DNA from: Buxus sempervirens
Lineage: Eukaryota; Streptophyta; Magnoliopsida; Buxales; Buxaceae
Direction of reading: 5' to 3'
NCBI GenBank assembly: GCA_947561395.2
Contig: OX387183.1
Location: 59,937,915-60,001,914, forward strand
DNA length: 64,000 nucleotides
Both the position numbers and the translations under genes were made by a program. Shown one piece after another: positions 39,180 to 50,930 of the stretch. Numbering within the stretch: position 1 is the stretch's first letter; each line of letters opens with the position of its first letter. The notes below the pieces were generated by a model. It was not told where the DNA came from and did not search any database. It saw only the letters and a program-made list of their open reading frames with translations.

Positions 39180-41403
39180 GGAGGGGAATTTAGTAATTTT
39201 AGGAATAAGCTAATGGATGAGGGGATTTGGGACCTTATGGTGATCCGCCTAGTGTAATGAAATGGCTAATCACGTCACAAGATTTGGTAAAGAAGTCTTG
39301 GGAGAATCATGGGGTGGTATTCCATCTCATAGAAAAACTTGTTGATGGAGTGATGTGGTCTAAAAAGCTATTAAAGAGACAAGAATTCATTTTAAGACTT
39401 TGCAAAAGATTAAGGCTGCGTTTGAGATTGCTTAACTACGTGCTTTTTTTTACTTTTAGCTTAATAAAGCACTTATTTAAGTTATAATCCTGTTTGGTTA
39501 TCTAAGATGGATCAGTACTTATCCATAAGGAGTAGAGAGAACTACCCATAAGGAGAAGCCCCTCAGAGGAGCTTCTCCTTCCACTTATTCGATGAATTCC
39601 TGATCGGCAACAGTAACTCAGTCAAGTACTCGTTGAAGAAGACAAATGAGCTGGACGTTGAGAGGAAAATCTACTCGAGCAAGATCGAGAAGGGCAAGGC
39701 TTGAGTACAGTAGGTCCATCTCTCTTGACGGGGGATCCGAACTGGAAATCGTTGATCAAAGTCTCCCAATTTTGCGAGAAGAGCTGCTTTAATGGCTTCT
39801 TCATCCTCGAAGAAGAGACCTAGCAAGCTCGAAGAGCCCTTATTTCCCAAGAGAAATCAGAGTAAATGCCTTTGACGACGCCATTGAAACTGAGATTTTA
39901 ATAGGAGAACTCGATGATCGAAAGCAGATCTGATAAACTATCTGTCGATTTCAAGATCCCAAAGCCACATTTTCGGATCTGCAAACTCTTGTTCCTCTTC
40001 TCCTTTTCCTACCATTCAATGCTTGTGAAATAATCCCTTTAACCCCAAAATTCAGATCAGCGGACAACAAAGAACTGCTTCGGTTCGTTTTCTTCAGTTG
40101 CTTCTGCCTCTCGCAAACGACTCGAAATTCGAAAATAAGCCGGAAAGGTACGAATGAACGCGTTGTCAGGGGGGCCCTGTGGAAACACAATTCTTACAAA
40201 AAAAGGGAAAAAAAACAAAAGAGAGGCTTGGTAGCTGTGTTCACTGATTCTCAAATTTAGTGGGAAACAGTATCATGATTTGAAACCCATATTGCCTTTG
40301 AAGAGCACCGATGAATAATCCGGCAATATTTCCTTCCAAGCGATGTCTTCTCTAATTCTCCTTGATGTTCAACTCATCCCCACCGTTGAATAATCCGGCA
40401 ATATTTCTTCCTACGATCTCCTTGTGTTGTTGCTGGTAAATGTTTCAGACAAATCTCTCATAGTTAGGACTTTTCTGAAGTAACATGAATCTCCTCTGCC
40501 GGTGGGTTTGTCTGCATCTGATGGAATAATAGATGGAGCAATACCAAACGCTATTCTCTTTTAATTAAGCAATAGCTTACAGTTGTGGATAAGGCCTTCA
40601 ACCAAAAGACCTGTTTATAAGTGCTCATCCATAAGCAGAAGCAAGGCCAAACACGGCCTAAAACTCAATAAAACTCAGAAAGGTATAAAATGTTTAAAAA
40701 AAAAACCAAGAAAAAAATTAGTGAGACTAGAAAACATGACTATGACAACTTGTATGGTATCATATTCACTTTACTAACATTTTTCTTTTTGGTGATAAAT
40801 AGAAAGGATCTTTATATTACTTAAAAACAGTTTGTACATATGGATGCCCTCGAGCATCATCTAAAAGCAAGTTTGATAAAAAGGCTGGAGAACGGTCTAT
40901 CCAAGTACATTAGTATTTGTCTATTGCATGATTTGCAAGTGTATCAGCAACCCTGTTCCCCTCTCCATATGGATGTGAGAATCGAACTATGGTAAATGAT
41001 GCACACAAAAACTTGATTTCAGAAATTATGGCTGTTAGGTACCACGGGTAAGACGAGTGATCTTGCCTGAGAATGTTAAACATTAATTGTGAGTCACTTT
41101 ACTAACATGATAGTTGCTTCATTTGCAAGATATATTAAAGTTTGGTTTCATTGATGGTGCCTACTAATAGAGTTATAAAAGAAATTTTTTTGGTCATGAT
41201 TTTACATCTTTTGGTGCTGCATTCAGCTTCATATTATTTGTTTGTACTAGTGCTTTCTCAGTTCCTTGCAAATGCTAGTCTGACAAATTTTGTTCAGGTA
41301 CTTGATGGACCCTAACATGAACTTCATAAAATTTTTTGGGAAGAACCATGATGCGGATGCACTTACCGATGGTATAATTAAAGAGATAAAGCAGTACAAG
41401 TAA
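30264..41403 (+). CDS. HCC1: SCO1/HCC1 mitochondrial copper chaperone (7 exons)
   Basis: Exons 30264-30413, 30503-30694, 32275-32365, 36929-37141, 37907-37996, 38122-38254 and 41298-41403 sum to 975 nt, giving 324 residues. SCO1 delivers copper to the CuA site of cytochrome c oxidase subunit II at the mitochondrial inner membrane. The Arg/His-rich N-terminus fits a targeting peptide. One membrane span lies at about 118-135 ([18 protein letters not shown]). The thioredoxin-like domain carries the copper-binding CPDIC (C197, C201) in [14 protein letters not shown] and the distal His286 in LVDHSIIMY. With CxxxC intact it matches plant HCC1 and not the cysteine-lacking HCC2. The gene is stretched to 11 kb by transposons in introns 2, 3 and 6, yet the coding frame is whole. 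It is convergent with the AMP deaminase gene. Confidence 0.94.
31935..32215 (+). pseudogene. RTE-clade LINE 3' fragment in SCO1 intron 2
   Basis: The plus strand reads a C-terminal RTE reverse-transcriptase tail: [20 protein letters not shown], then [16 protein letters not shown] and LTEDMIFD...WRDMI. This pattern (RWFGHV...RGRPKKTW...LTEDMALDR.EWR) is typical of plant RTE elements. The fragment is 5'-truncated and lies 60 bp before SCO1 exon 3, in sense orientation. Confidence 0.8.
32530..32549. repeat. (CT)n microsatellite in SCO1 intron 3
   Basis: About 20 nt of CT, followed by a CA-rich run to 32580. It directly precedes the SINE target duplication. Confidence 0.85.
32595..32756 (-). mobile_element. 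Au-type SINE (about 162 bp)
   Basis: On the minus strand the element starts with a tRNA-like A box (atggtgcaatgataaggtt). A B-box-like tggtttccagtcac follows about 35 nt later, then the gaccccgcacaattgcggga stretch typical of the Au SINE family. The flanks ttcactcactcct (32582-32594) and ttcacttactcct (32757-32769) are a 13-bp target duplication with one mismatch. It sits in SCO1 intron 3, antisense to the gene. Confidence 0.85.
35200..35820 (+). pseudogene. Decayed L1 LINE fragment in SCO1 intron 3
   Basis: Broken plus-strand frames resemble the ORF2 region before and at zf-[15 protein letters not shown], a later KGDLLTNCF and [16 protein letters not shown]. Many stops and shifts lie between. 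The order of the pieces fits an L1 of the kind seen at 8723-16530, but the match is weak. Confidence 0.5.
39134..39178 (+). repeat. 45-nt uninterrupted poly(G) run
   Basis: Forty-five consecutive G follow a short (TG)n run, inside RTE endonuclease debris in SCO1 intron 6. On the sense strand of SCO1 the run would be G-rich in the pre-mRNA. Confidence 0.9.
39414..40658. mobile_element. PIF/Harbinger-like non-autonomous DNA transposon (1.25 kb)
   Basis: The left end ggctgcgtttgagattgctt and the right end, read inward, ggccgtgtttggccttgctt form an inverted repeat of about 20 bp. The flanks are a 3-bp TAA duplication (39411-39413 and 40659-40661), and the RTE sequence continues on both sides of it. 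TAA/TTA duplications with GGC-type ends are typical of PIF/Harbinger. No transposase is seen. A GC-richer inner part (39540-40160) has coding-like stretches, such as a 44-codon open frame near 39562-39702. It may be captured host sequence. Confidence 0.78.
40781..41093 (-). mobile_element. 5'-truncated L1 LINE insertion (313 bp)
   Basis: A perfect 15-bp duplication tcactttactaacat flanks it (40766-40780 and 41094-41108). The T-rich left end (ttttcttttt) is the poly(A) side of a minus-strand copy. The minus strand reads an L1 RNase H tail: [20 protein letters not shown] followed by [13 protein letters not shown]. The intact duplication suggests a fairly recent insertion. Confidence 0.88.
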
Positions 41404-44199
41404 AGCATTAAGTTTTCAAATTTTCTTCATGCCTTGTATTCAATTTTTTGTACCTCAAAATTGTAGCTGCTTTGTAGTATACGGGACCGGTGCCTTTTGC
41501 GATCACTATTGAAACTAACCTGGCTTTATGTACCTTAATGGAGTTGCAACTCTTCGATTTTTGTAAGGGGTGAAAAGTAAAAGTAAATAAAATAGCAGAA
41601 GATAGCGTTTAGCAGGCTTTACAGGATTTAGCACCTGCTAAAAGGCTGAATAAATTCTCTAGATCGAAGTAAATCAAAGTTTCAGCACTGTGGAACCAAG
41701 CTTATCTGCTTAATCTTACTCTTTTCATACCAAGTTTTTGTGGATTGTCTGAGTTTCTTTCTTTACAATTGCAGCTTTCTTTTTTTTGGGTTAGAAAGCA
41801 TTGGAAAGTAAAATCGCACTTTCTGTTTCACTGTAAGGAAAATTTAATGCTTTCTAATAAAAATAAAATGGGGCTCTTCTGGAGAAGTATTCTAACAGTG
41901 GGGTCGGATTTCCCCACTAAACAAAAATGCAAATTTCACAGGAGATTCATTCTTTTCGTTCTCTCTGGATTCTAGCTAACAAAGCACAGCACAAATGAGG
42001 TATGAACATTACCAGTCTAATTTACCGCGTCTTATAATTCTTGTATGATTGGTCTGATGAGTTTAAATTATCGGGGAGCAAAATCAATTATTTATTTAGC
42101 AACCAATCACAATCATTAGAATAATAACTCGGATCTTGTCTGTAGACAATGGCGAGACTACCAACCGTCTGGCAGTCATTTCAACTTATTAAAACTTCAA
42201 AATTTTCAATTTGAAGTTTCAGGCTTCTTCATTGGAGTTCAGAAAATATTATTGCATTGCGCTTGTACTAGACAACACATGATTAATATGTTATGACCTA
42301 GCTAGCATTCAAACAACCAAACCAGAAAACCCGAGAAATATCGTCAATATGAGTAAATAAATCGTTTGTAGTTCACTTGCCCTTAAAGCCCAGAAAAACT
42401 GAGATTGAGTTATTGCAAAAACGTTGTAAAGACAAAATAGTGAAATAGGAGGAGAATATGAGCATAACAATACATAAAAGAATTTAGAAAATTCATCCCC
42501 ATTTACAATAAAATCATATATTGCCTCCTAAAGGCTATAGGTTAATGAATTGAGGTCTCTTCTTTTATTGACAATGTATCATACAAAACGATATTGTCAC
42601 ATAGGACATGGCATATTATACCGCACATATATTGCCTCCTAAACGCAACGAATATCATAATTACCTATCTATAAATACTGGGATGACTGGAAGCCATTCC
42701 TCTCACTAAGTCTTATTTTGGAACCCTCAAGTCCTTTGTTATGAAGGAAATCCCACATATTACAATTCAGTGCACATCCATTCGCAGTACCTGTGGTAGA
42801 TTTCAGTTAGGCTGTGCCTGCAAATTCTCGACTTTGCAACCTAGTTTATTATAGTTGTAGGAAGATGGCTAGGCCTATCACCTTCTGCCTCCTGCATAAA
42901 AACAGAAGCAAACTTGTGTTTAGAAATGCACAAAAGATGGGTATATAGTATACACCATTCATCAGGAAAGACACTTTGCCAAAGACATACAGATCAGATA
43001 ATCTTGATCACTTAATTCAAGCATGTTATATTTCGCAAATTGCTGAAATGGTTTCAACCACAAGGTAAAAAGGTAACAAATAATGATCATCCAAACTCAT
43101 TAATGAGACTCATAGAAGGTGTGTCAGAAGCTTTTGTAGTAACACTATCTTTCTGCAACAGGAGAATTTCATTCTTTAACTGTTCCAGAACTTGTTTGCA
43201 TCTCCTGTCTCTCCTTAGAAAGCTGGAATCCTCAATTTCTGTAAGAGCAAAGTAATCTCTTTCCCTCCAATTAAAAGAATGTTTATCAATGAAGCATTGT
43301 TCATCTACCCTACAATAATTCTTTGTTATATAGGTAATCTTCATTGAATTTTGGAAAAGACTTCCAAACAATGAAGCATCATTTATCTCCCTCCCTCCCT
43401 CCCTCCTCTCTCTCTCTCTCACATCTATCCATAAGAGTTCACATCTATCTCCCTCCTTCCTTTACTCATTTCTGTTTACTGGGCCAAATAGTATTGAACT
43501 TGAATTCTGCTGTCCTAATGTTCCTATTTTGCCACATGGACAAACAATGGCTTGAATCAAATGTCTTGAGGTTCAAAAACAAATGAAGAAGCAAAAAACT
43601 AAAAATTATCCAACACAAAAGTTACTAGGAGTACAAATGATAGACTACATTAAGTGGCAGTGGCTGATCTGTGACAGATACCAAGTTTTTTTATCATAAT
43701 CATGTTAAGTGATGATGCAACCCCCCACATGATAGAAGGCACTATCAATAGGCCATGTGGATAACAGTTAAACCTACATAAGCCCTGTTGATACAAGTGA
43801 ACTGACTTTGAAATATCTAAGAGTAGCTGTTAAAATTTTCAATGTAATTCAACATCCCCAGAAGAAAATTTTAGATTCAAAAGATACCCCTTTACAATGC
43901 AACATATGTGCTTAAGGTAGGGCTGTGGAGATACATGTTCACAAGTGGGGTTCATCAATCATGTGTGAAATCAGGGAAACAACATGGTTTTAATATTAGT
44001 GCATCACATAGTTTTCCCAGCCTCACTGAGAAACTGAGAAAAACAACCTTTTCCCTTTTTTTTCCCCCCTTTTTCTTGGGAAGAGGTAGGGGTTGATGAT
44101 GAGATCTAAAAAAATAAATGAATAAAAAATAAAATCTCGCCTCAAAAAACTTACCAGGTAAACAAATTGAATGGTTATCAAAATCAGAGTGGCTTAGAG
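41404..44199. other. Convergent spacer between SCO1 and AMP deaminase
   Basis: Both genes end toward this stretch, so it should hold both 3' UTRs. It is AT-rich, with a CT-rich run at 43388-43420. I see no coding region and no element with clear ends. Confidence 0.6.
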
Positions 44200-47100
44200 T
44201 TAATTATCCACTTCGTCAGGAATAACAGCTTTTCCCCGATAAAGGTGTTGCATCTCTTCTCTCCATATCTGTAACAGCATCATTATATTAAAACAAAATT
44301 TGTTTCCTGTATCTTAAGAAGAAAAGCATTATCAACAGGTGTAAGGCACACACCGTATCACGGAACTCCACTCGAATATGAGGCACATTTGTCTTGTGTA
44401 TATCATTCCCATCTGGACCTCTCTTGTAGTATGACTTCCCAATCCAGTGAGACTGGGCATAAGAAAATCAACATCACATTTAGCAATAGGGATTGTGAGA
44501 AAAAATCATCATTTTTATCCACTTCGCCAGGAACACTTCAAGAGACAGCCTCCTCAAATCAATTTCCATTGCCTAGTATGCAGTTATAAAGCAATTTAAG
44601 TTGATCATAGTAAAGAAGGCATGTTGGAAGTGTAGAACTCATTCAACAACCAAGCCCATTAGCATGAACCTTGTGATCTCACAAGCTTGTAGGTCATGTT
44701 TTAGAACAAATGAATTGATTTGGGTTTTTCATGTGTTTGATTAAAATCAATGTGAAGCAATCAGGAAATAAAGGCATTTACCATCAACTTCCAATGAACT
44801 CTTCTATATTCCAATGATGACGACAGTGTCAACCAAAGGAGTTTTGAATTATGTTGGAGTGTCAGAGCACACTCCCAACTCATTCATTCCTTTCAAAATC
44901 TCCAACTTTTATGGAGAAAGGTTCTCGTCCCCTACAAGAATACTTATTCCCAAGACTCCTCAACCAAACAGTAGATAGCATTTTTTACTTTCCTTTCTAT
45001 ATTTTTTCCTCCCTAGAAAAAGCCCAAGGGATTCCTCTTTGGCGCAGCCAGATGCATTTATGTAAAATTAGGGACAACAATTAATAAAAATGAGTCTCTA
45101 TAAATACTCAATTTCTTCAGCTATATAGATGTTTAAACAGTGTTAAAAAGTCATCAATGGGAGGGAGCACCTATCATCGATTATCAAAATAGAGGAACAC
45201 GTGGAAACAAATAGGGACTGCAAAATACTACTCGAAACGTACACGGGCACAAGCAGGATGAAATAATGAATCATCCTAATGTTTAGACCCACAAAAAACA
45301 TGTTTATCCCCATATTTTACCATCCATAATGTCTCTCACTTTTCTTTTTAACAAAACTTAGTCTGAGTTGCAAGAAAAAGCTTTAAAACGGAAAGCCTGT
45401 CAAAATTTGTTTGCTTGTTGATGGATGGACTCTAAGTGGCCTTTTTTCATACAAAATATGCCACTAGAAAATTGTCATATTTCTTACCAAAATAGGATAA
45501 TGATATTAGCGAGAGAGAGAGAGAGAAAGAGCACTAAATTACTATCATTTCCAGATACATCAATTAAATTGAAGACTAAAAGTTGAGGCTGGTACCTTCT
45601 GAGCATGTGAAAAACCAGACTGGTAAACTGAATTGCGGGCAATCTCACAAATATCACATGCACTCAACTTCCAAACCTGCAGGAGTGGTTATTAATTCAG
45701 GCCAGTGTATGGGTAGCAGGTTTGTGTGCTGGGGGGGGGGGGGGGGGGAGAGGGAGAGAGACAGAGAGAAAACCCACTGAAGCTGCTATACTGTATTCTT
45801 CCACCAAGGGTTCTTTTGTCAAGTGGATCTGTAGAGGATCATCCGTGGAAAGGGAAACATTGAGTCCCCGCAGGAAAAACATCATAAAAGGGTTCCGGTG
45901 GTAATCTAGAAACAACGAATTGTTGCTTAAAGGAGACATAGCCAAGCCAATCTGATCACCAAAATCATAAACATTTATAGTCGTCAGAAAACATAGTTTA
46001 GGCTAAGTGTAAATCAATTTGTTTTCTTCTCACCTGTGCAAGGTAATATAGGTATTGAAGGACAGGAGATTTTCTCAGATTAATTCCATGAGCAATGTTG
46101 TGAGCCGTAAGAAAGGTTGCTGCAAGGTGATCAATGTCACCAGCCTGGAGGAAAAAAAAATGACAACATGAGACACTTAAATTTGTGATGTTAATGACTT
46201 ATAAAAGCCAGGTACAACGACCCAAGTCAAGAGGGTCACCCAATTTGATGACTCCTATCAACTTGAGGTCAACTTAGCCTGGTTTAGGAAGCACTTCACA
46301 GCTCACAGGTGTTTCAGATATTGGTATTCTGATAATATAATTTTGTCAGTGTTGAAAAGAGCCACCATTCTTACCTCGCCCGAGTGCGGTCGAAGTTTAA
46401 TAGTTGTCATACCCTTTGACTCCCGGAGCTGAGAAATAACAATAAACAGTGAAAATTTTATAGCACATAAAACAGCATAAGCATATCATGTCAAAACATA
46501 TTTTTCTCTATATTAATTTCCTGAGTTAAAGGGAGCTGCTCTCCATGCCTCTGCTACTACATGGAATATTTGCAGAAACAGGGGAGGGAGGCATTATATC
46601 CCTTTTACGATATCTCCTAGGTGAAAGTTCAAATTGATTGAAGATCTAATGCATTTCTCGCACTCAAAAGGAAATAACCAGTGAATATTATGTTTATAGA
46701 TGAAACATGAATCTACAAACAAACAAAAAATTAGTATCAACGGCAGGGAGAATGGCAGTACTACATGGCCCATCATTTAAATCCAACAGTGTCTGTAGGT
46801 TTCTCCTACTACCATCAGGAATAATAACTTTCTATGCAAAAATCAGGGAAAACTTAAGTGGAATAAGAGAAACCTTGTTGAGGGTATAGAGGTTTGCATA
46901 ACAATAATATATGTAATACGAAAATGCAGGGTTGAAAATATTGGTCCATTGAGCTGGAGTGGGCATATGTTTTGTAGGGCGTCTTTCAGGCTTACTTTCA
47001 TCATCCACCAAATCCAGCCCCACAACCTGAAAAGTGAAGAAAGATAAAAATATCAAACGGAAATTCTAGACATGCTGCTCTAGCGGTACCAAGAATAAAC

Positions 47101-50100
47101 TAAAATTCAACTTAAACCAAAAACAAGCATATTTTTCCACTCAACCTAAGAAGTTGCTGTAGAAGCATAGTCTAAAGCATCATTCTATCCCCAGTTGGGT
47201 CATCCGATCTCATGTGGAAGTCCTCTCTGTATATGGTACATGTGCTTGGTCAAATTCAGTCAAATTTGATATGACTCATTCAGCTCTTCCAATCCAACTT
47301 GGTTGACTCAATGGCCGGGACAAATAAAGTTTCTATTTTTTCATTTTGAATCCATAGTTGGACCAATAATGAAACATCAGATCCCAATCCAAATCAAAAA
47401 TGCAACCAGGATCAGCCAAGAACAATCCCTGTTCTTGAGTTTAAACACTGTGGGTAAAACTATGAAACAACCAGTGTTATAAAATCCAGAATGAACTGGA
47501 AGTCAGACAAGTTAACCCACGTCTAAACATATTGGAATGGCCTTTGGATTAGCATCAACAATCATCCTGGAAAACTGGGTGACCCACCATCATCCACATC
47601 ACCCAGGTCAAGTCCAAAGTAGGAACAATAAAAGCATTGAAAACTCAAAACATTCATCCAAATCAAACCAATTATAAGAAAGTATATTGTTCTTTTTTGT
47701 TTGCAAAGGTATATTTAGTTACAAATCCCAAATAAAAAGACTATTACAACAAAATAATCAAAATTAATAAAATAAAGAGAAATTTAATTGGAAACCTGGC
47801 CTGGTCGAGAGATAAGAAAGACAAAAGATAGAAAAAAAACGACGAAGGGAAGAAATACAGTGAGATGCATGTGTATGCTCAAATGCACGTGAGCAAGAAA
47901 AAGGGCAGAAGATGAGAGAAAGAGAGAGAGAGAGAGAGAAGCGAGGAACCATGAGAGATGAAGAGAATCTGAGTTCAGTTGCTTGGACTGTGAATCCCAT
48001 GATAAGGAGTGGTATTTATCAGGGACCCATTGGTAAAATTGCATTGAACTTGACCAAGATTGTTTCCAGGTCAACATTCACCACTAATTTCAGTAACACT
48101 CAAAGGAATAGTGACTTATAAATTGCCTCTCATCAAGTGCTTCTATATGCATAATGCCGTCAAAACAAGAAGTTCTCACTTTGGATATCCATTGATTATT
48201 CTATTTTTATGACACTTGAATTCTATTCATGAAGTATTTTGCTTCTTGTATAAAATAACACCTATATGAAGATTTCTTAGGTTGAAGAGAGGATGGAAAA
48301 AAGCAACATCAACACTGTCCATCATTTTTAAAAGGTATACAGAGTATAAACAACCAAATACTCTGAACATCATCTTCACTGAAGCACAGAGAGATGCATC
48401 AGAAGTCTTAATGTGAAGAAACTTGACAAAAATCACTGATTGTGTTTTCAATCAAAAGTAAAGAGCCTAATATCTTTATTAATACCATTACCCTTTCCAT
48501 CGTACAAATTAATTAAGTCTCAAGCAAGATAAAGTCATATATCCGAACAAATAAATCAAAAAAGGCTACCCCTTGCCTTTTATGAATGAAAAGGGACCAT
48601 AAATCAATTCAAAGTCATTACTATTTCAAAAACAAATTTAAATTGTGGTACCAAAACAACAATCCCAACTATTAAGTGGAGGCATAATGATTTCCTTGCA
48701 AAGAAAGCTTTAATCTTGTTAGGGTCAAAGCAGAACAAAGTGGAGAAAAGTAGATCTCATAACGCCAAAATCTTTCAATCCACACCAAGGTGGTTTGAAC
48801 AATCAGTTAGATTTATGATTAAATGTGCAACTATCTCAATGACGCCCACAAACTTAGCCTAACTTTAAAAGCATACTCTAGATTGGAATGATATAATAAA
48901 TCAAAGATTGCATACCTGCTTCAAGAATACATGGAGTTGAGGATGTGAATCCGGATCAACAGTAACCTCAAAAAGGGGAAGAAAAATGTTGTCAAGAATG
49001 TTCTGGAAGGATGTTACAATTCCCATTTCCTTGTACACATTGTACAGTCGTGGAAGCTGAAGAGCAAAATGACATTCAAAAATGAGGACCAAAATATTTA
49101 TAGACATCAGCAATCTTCTGTGTAGGATTATATTCTATGCTGAAGCTCAGTCAAAAATATTTAACAGTTATTAAGACCTTGAAAATTTAGGACAACAAAA
49201 ATAAGTTCTCCTATGAATATTCCTGAACCATCAAACTTATTTACAGGTAAAAGATTATTAAAAAAAATCAAATTAACACCAGAAAATCACCAAGTTTCCA
49301 TTACTTGGGATGTCAATTTTATAAGTTAAATCAAAACAGTAGACCCACAAAAAAAACAAAAATGATGTATCTCATCCTACCATGGTAAGAAAAATCAATA
49401 AGACCAGATGCAGAAAATACCTGAATTAACCAGACAACATTCTCACTGTATAAATCATTATTCACAATCCAACTTGCCAGTTGGTCCCACTCACTTTGCT
49501 TTCTACCATATATTGATATCCTGTACTCCGCCATCTAGCAAAACAAAATTAAGCCTCAGTCACAAACAATAAAAGGAGGAGGAACTGCTGCAATCAGTGC
49601 AGAGAATGCATCAAAATACAGAAACCGATGTAAAATCATAATTCTGATGACTTCAATGTTACTTTATGAACTTTATTTTCCTGTAAATAATTTCATGGAA
49701 GACTTAAATTTCAACACATAACAAAGAACATGGACTCTGTGCTCTCCCATAAAAGGGAAAATTTTGAAAGGACATTGGACATGTCTTCAACCAATTTCTA
49801 ATAAAAATGGTGATCTTACTCTTTTGCAATATCAAAAATCAAAACAGACAGATTTGAAAGGACAATGTAACTAGATAACCTATGTCAGTCAAAAGGAATG
49901 GAAGTAGTGCATGTTGCTGCAATAAAACAGAACAGAGGGTGGCTCTCAGAAGATCACATTATTATGGACCACAGACAGTAACATATTTATAAGTAATAAC
50001 TCGTACTACATCCTCGAAAGAAAATTTCATTCCACTCAAGAATTTGCATTCATGCAAGAGGTAAATTATGAAGGAGATCAACTTCAATTAAGACCTATAA

Positions 50101-50891
50101 ATCCAAAAAGTTCACAATTGCTTGCTCTAATTAACTGCAATTGCATTTTGCAGTGCTTATCTGCTAACAATTGTCATGAGATTCAACCTTCTGACCGAAA
50201 ATGGAGAGCGCAAACTCCTGAACAATAACTTAAAAAAGGAAAAAAGAGATTAAAATTGATCTATCAAGTGGAAACAAAGAAGCACCTGGTATTTACTCGC
50301 AGCAAGATCAGAAAACACTTGCTTTGTCAACTCACCAATAAATCGACCTGAGTACAAGAAAACATTTAATATATATTAATTAGATACATTAAGGTTATTA
50401 AAAAAAATTAAAGAGGGGGCTCCGAGTCCTAACTAGGGTGAGAGCGGCAGGAAGAAAAAAAAGGTTCCCTGTAATGATAGGTTTAAATAGTCAGCTACAA
50501 GTCACTACATTTTTGCTTTAATTACAGATAAATTAACTACCATATTCAAATTGAAGCCCTGGTATGATATTTGTAAATGATGTGATTTTGGCAGACCAAA
50601 ACAGAGAGGGAAAATGAAAATTTTGAATTGTCGAGGGATATGATGGAATAAAAATATTCTAGAATAAGTTGAACTAAGATCAAGTATATGAAGGGTATGG
50701 CACATTTAATAGTAGATGTAAATCAAAGGTAAGAAATCATAAATCAAGAGATTTCTGAAAGCAATCAATACACTTTCCTGGATCAATTTATAAGAAAAGA
50801 CATATTGGTAATGAAGTCGCAACAAAGATGCAACACATACACAGAATGAATGTTGCTAAAGGTTGAGACGAAAATGTGAGAAGACTACAAG

Positions 50892-50930
<39 letters not shown>

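Larger units (their letters stand above)
38680..40766 (+). pseudogene. RTE-clade LINE endonuclease region in SCO1 intron 6, with nested insertion
   Basis: Plus-strand pieces read as the RTE endonuclease and the linker to the reverse transcriptase: NIINTYAPQ, a [12 protein letters not shown]-like part, [20 protein letters not shown], then after the poly(G) run [21 protein letters not shown] and [13 protein letters not shown]-like. After the Harbinger-like insert it resumes with [20 protein letters not shown]. The piece has several stops and shifts. It is split by the element at 39414-40658 and followed directly by an L1 insertion at 40781. Confidence 0.8.
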
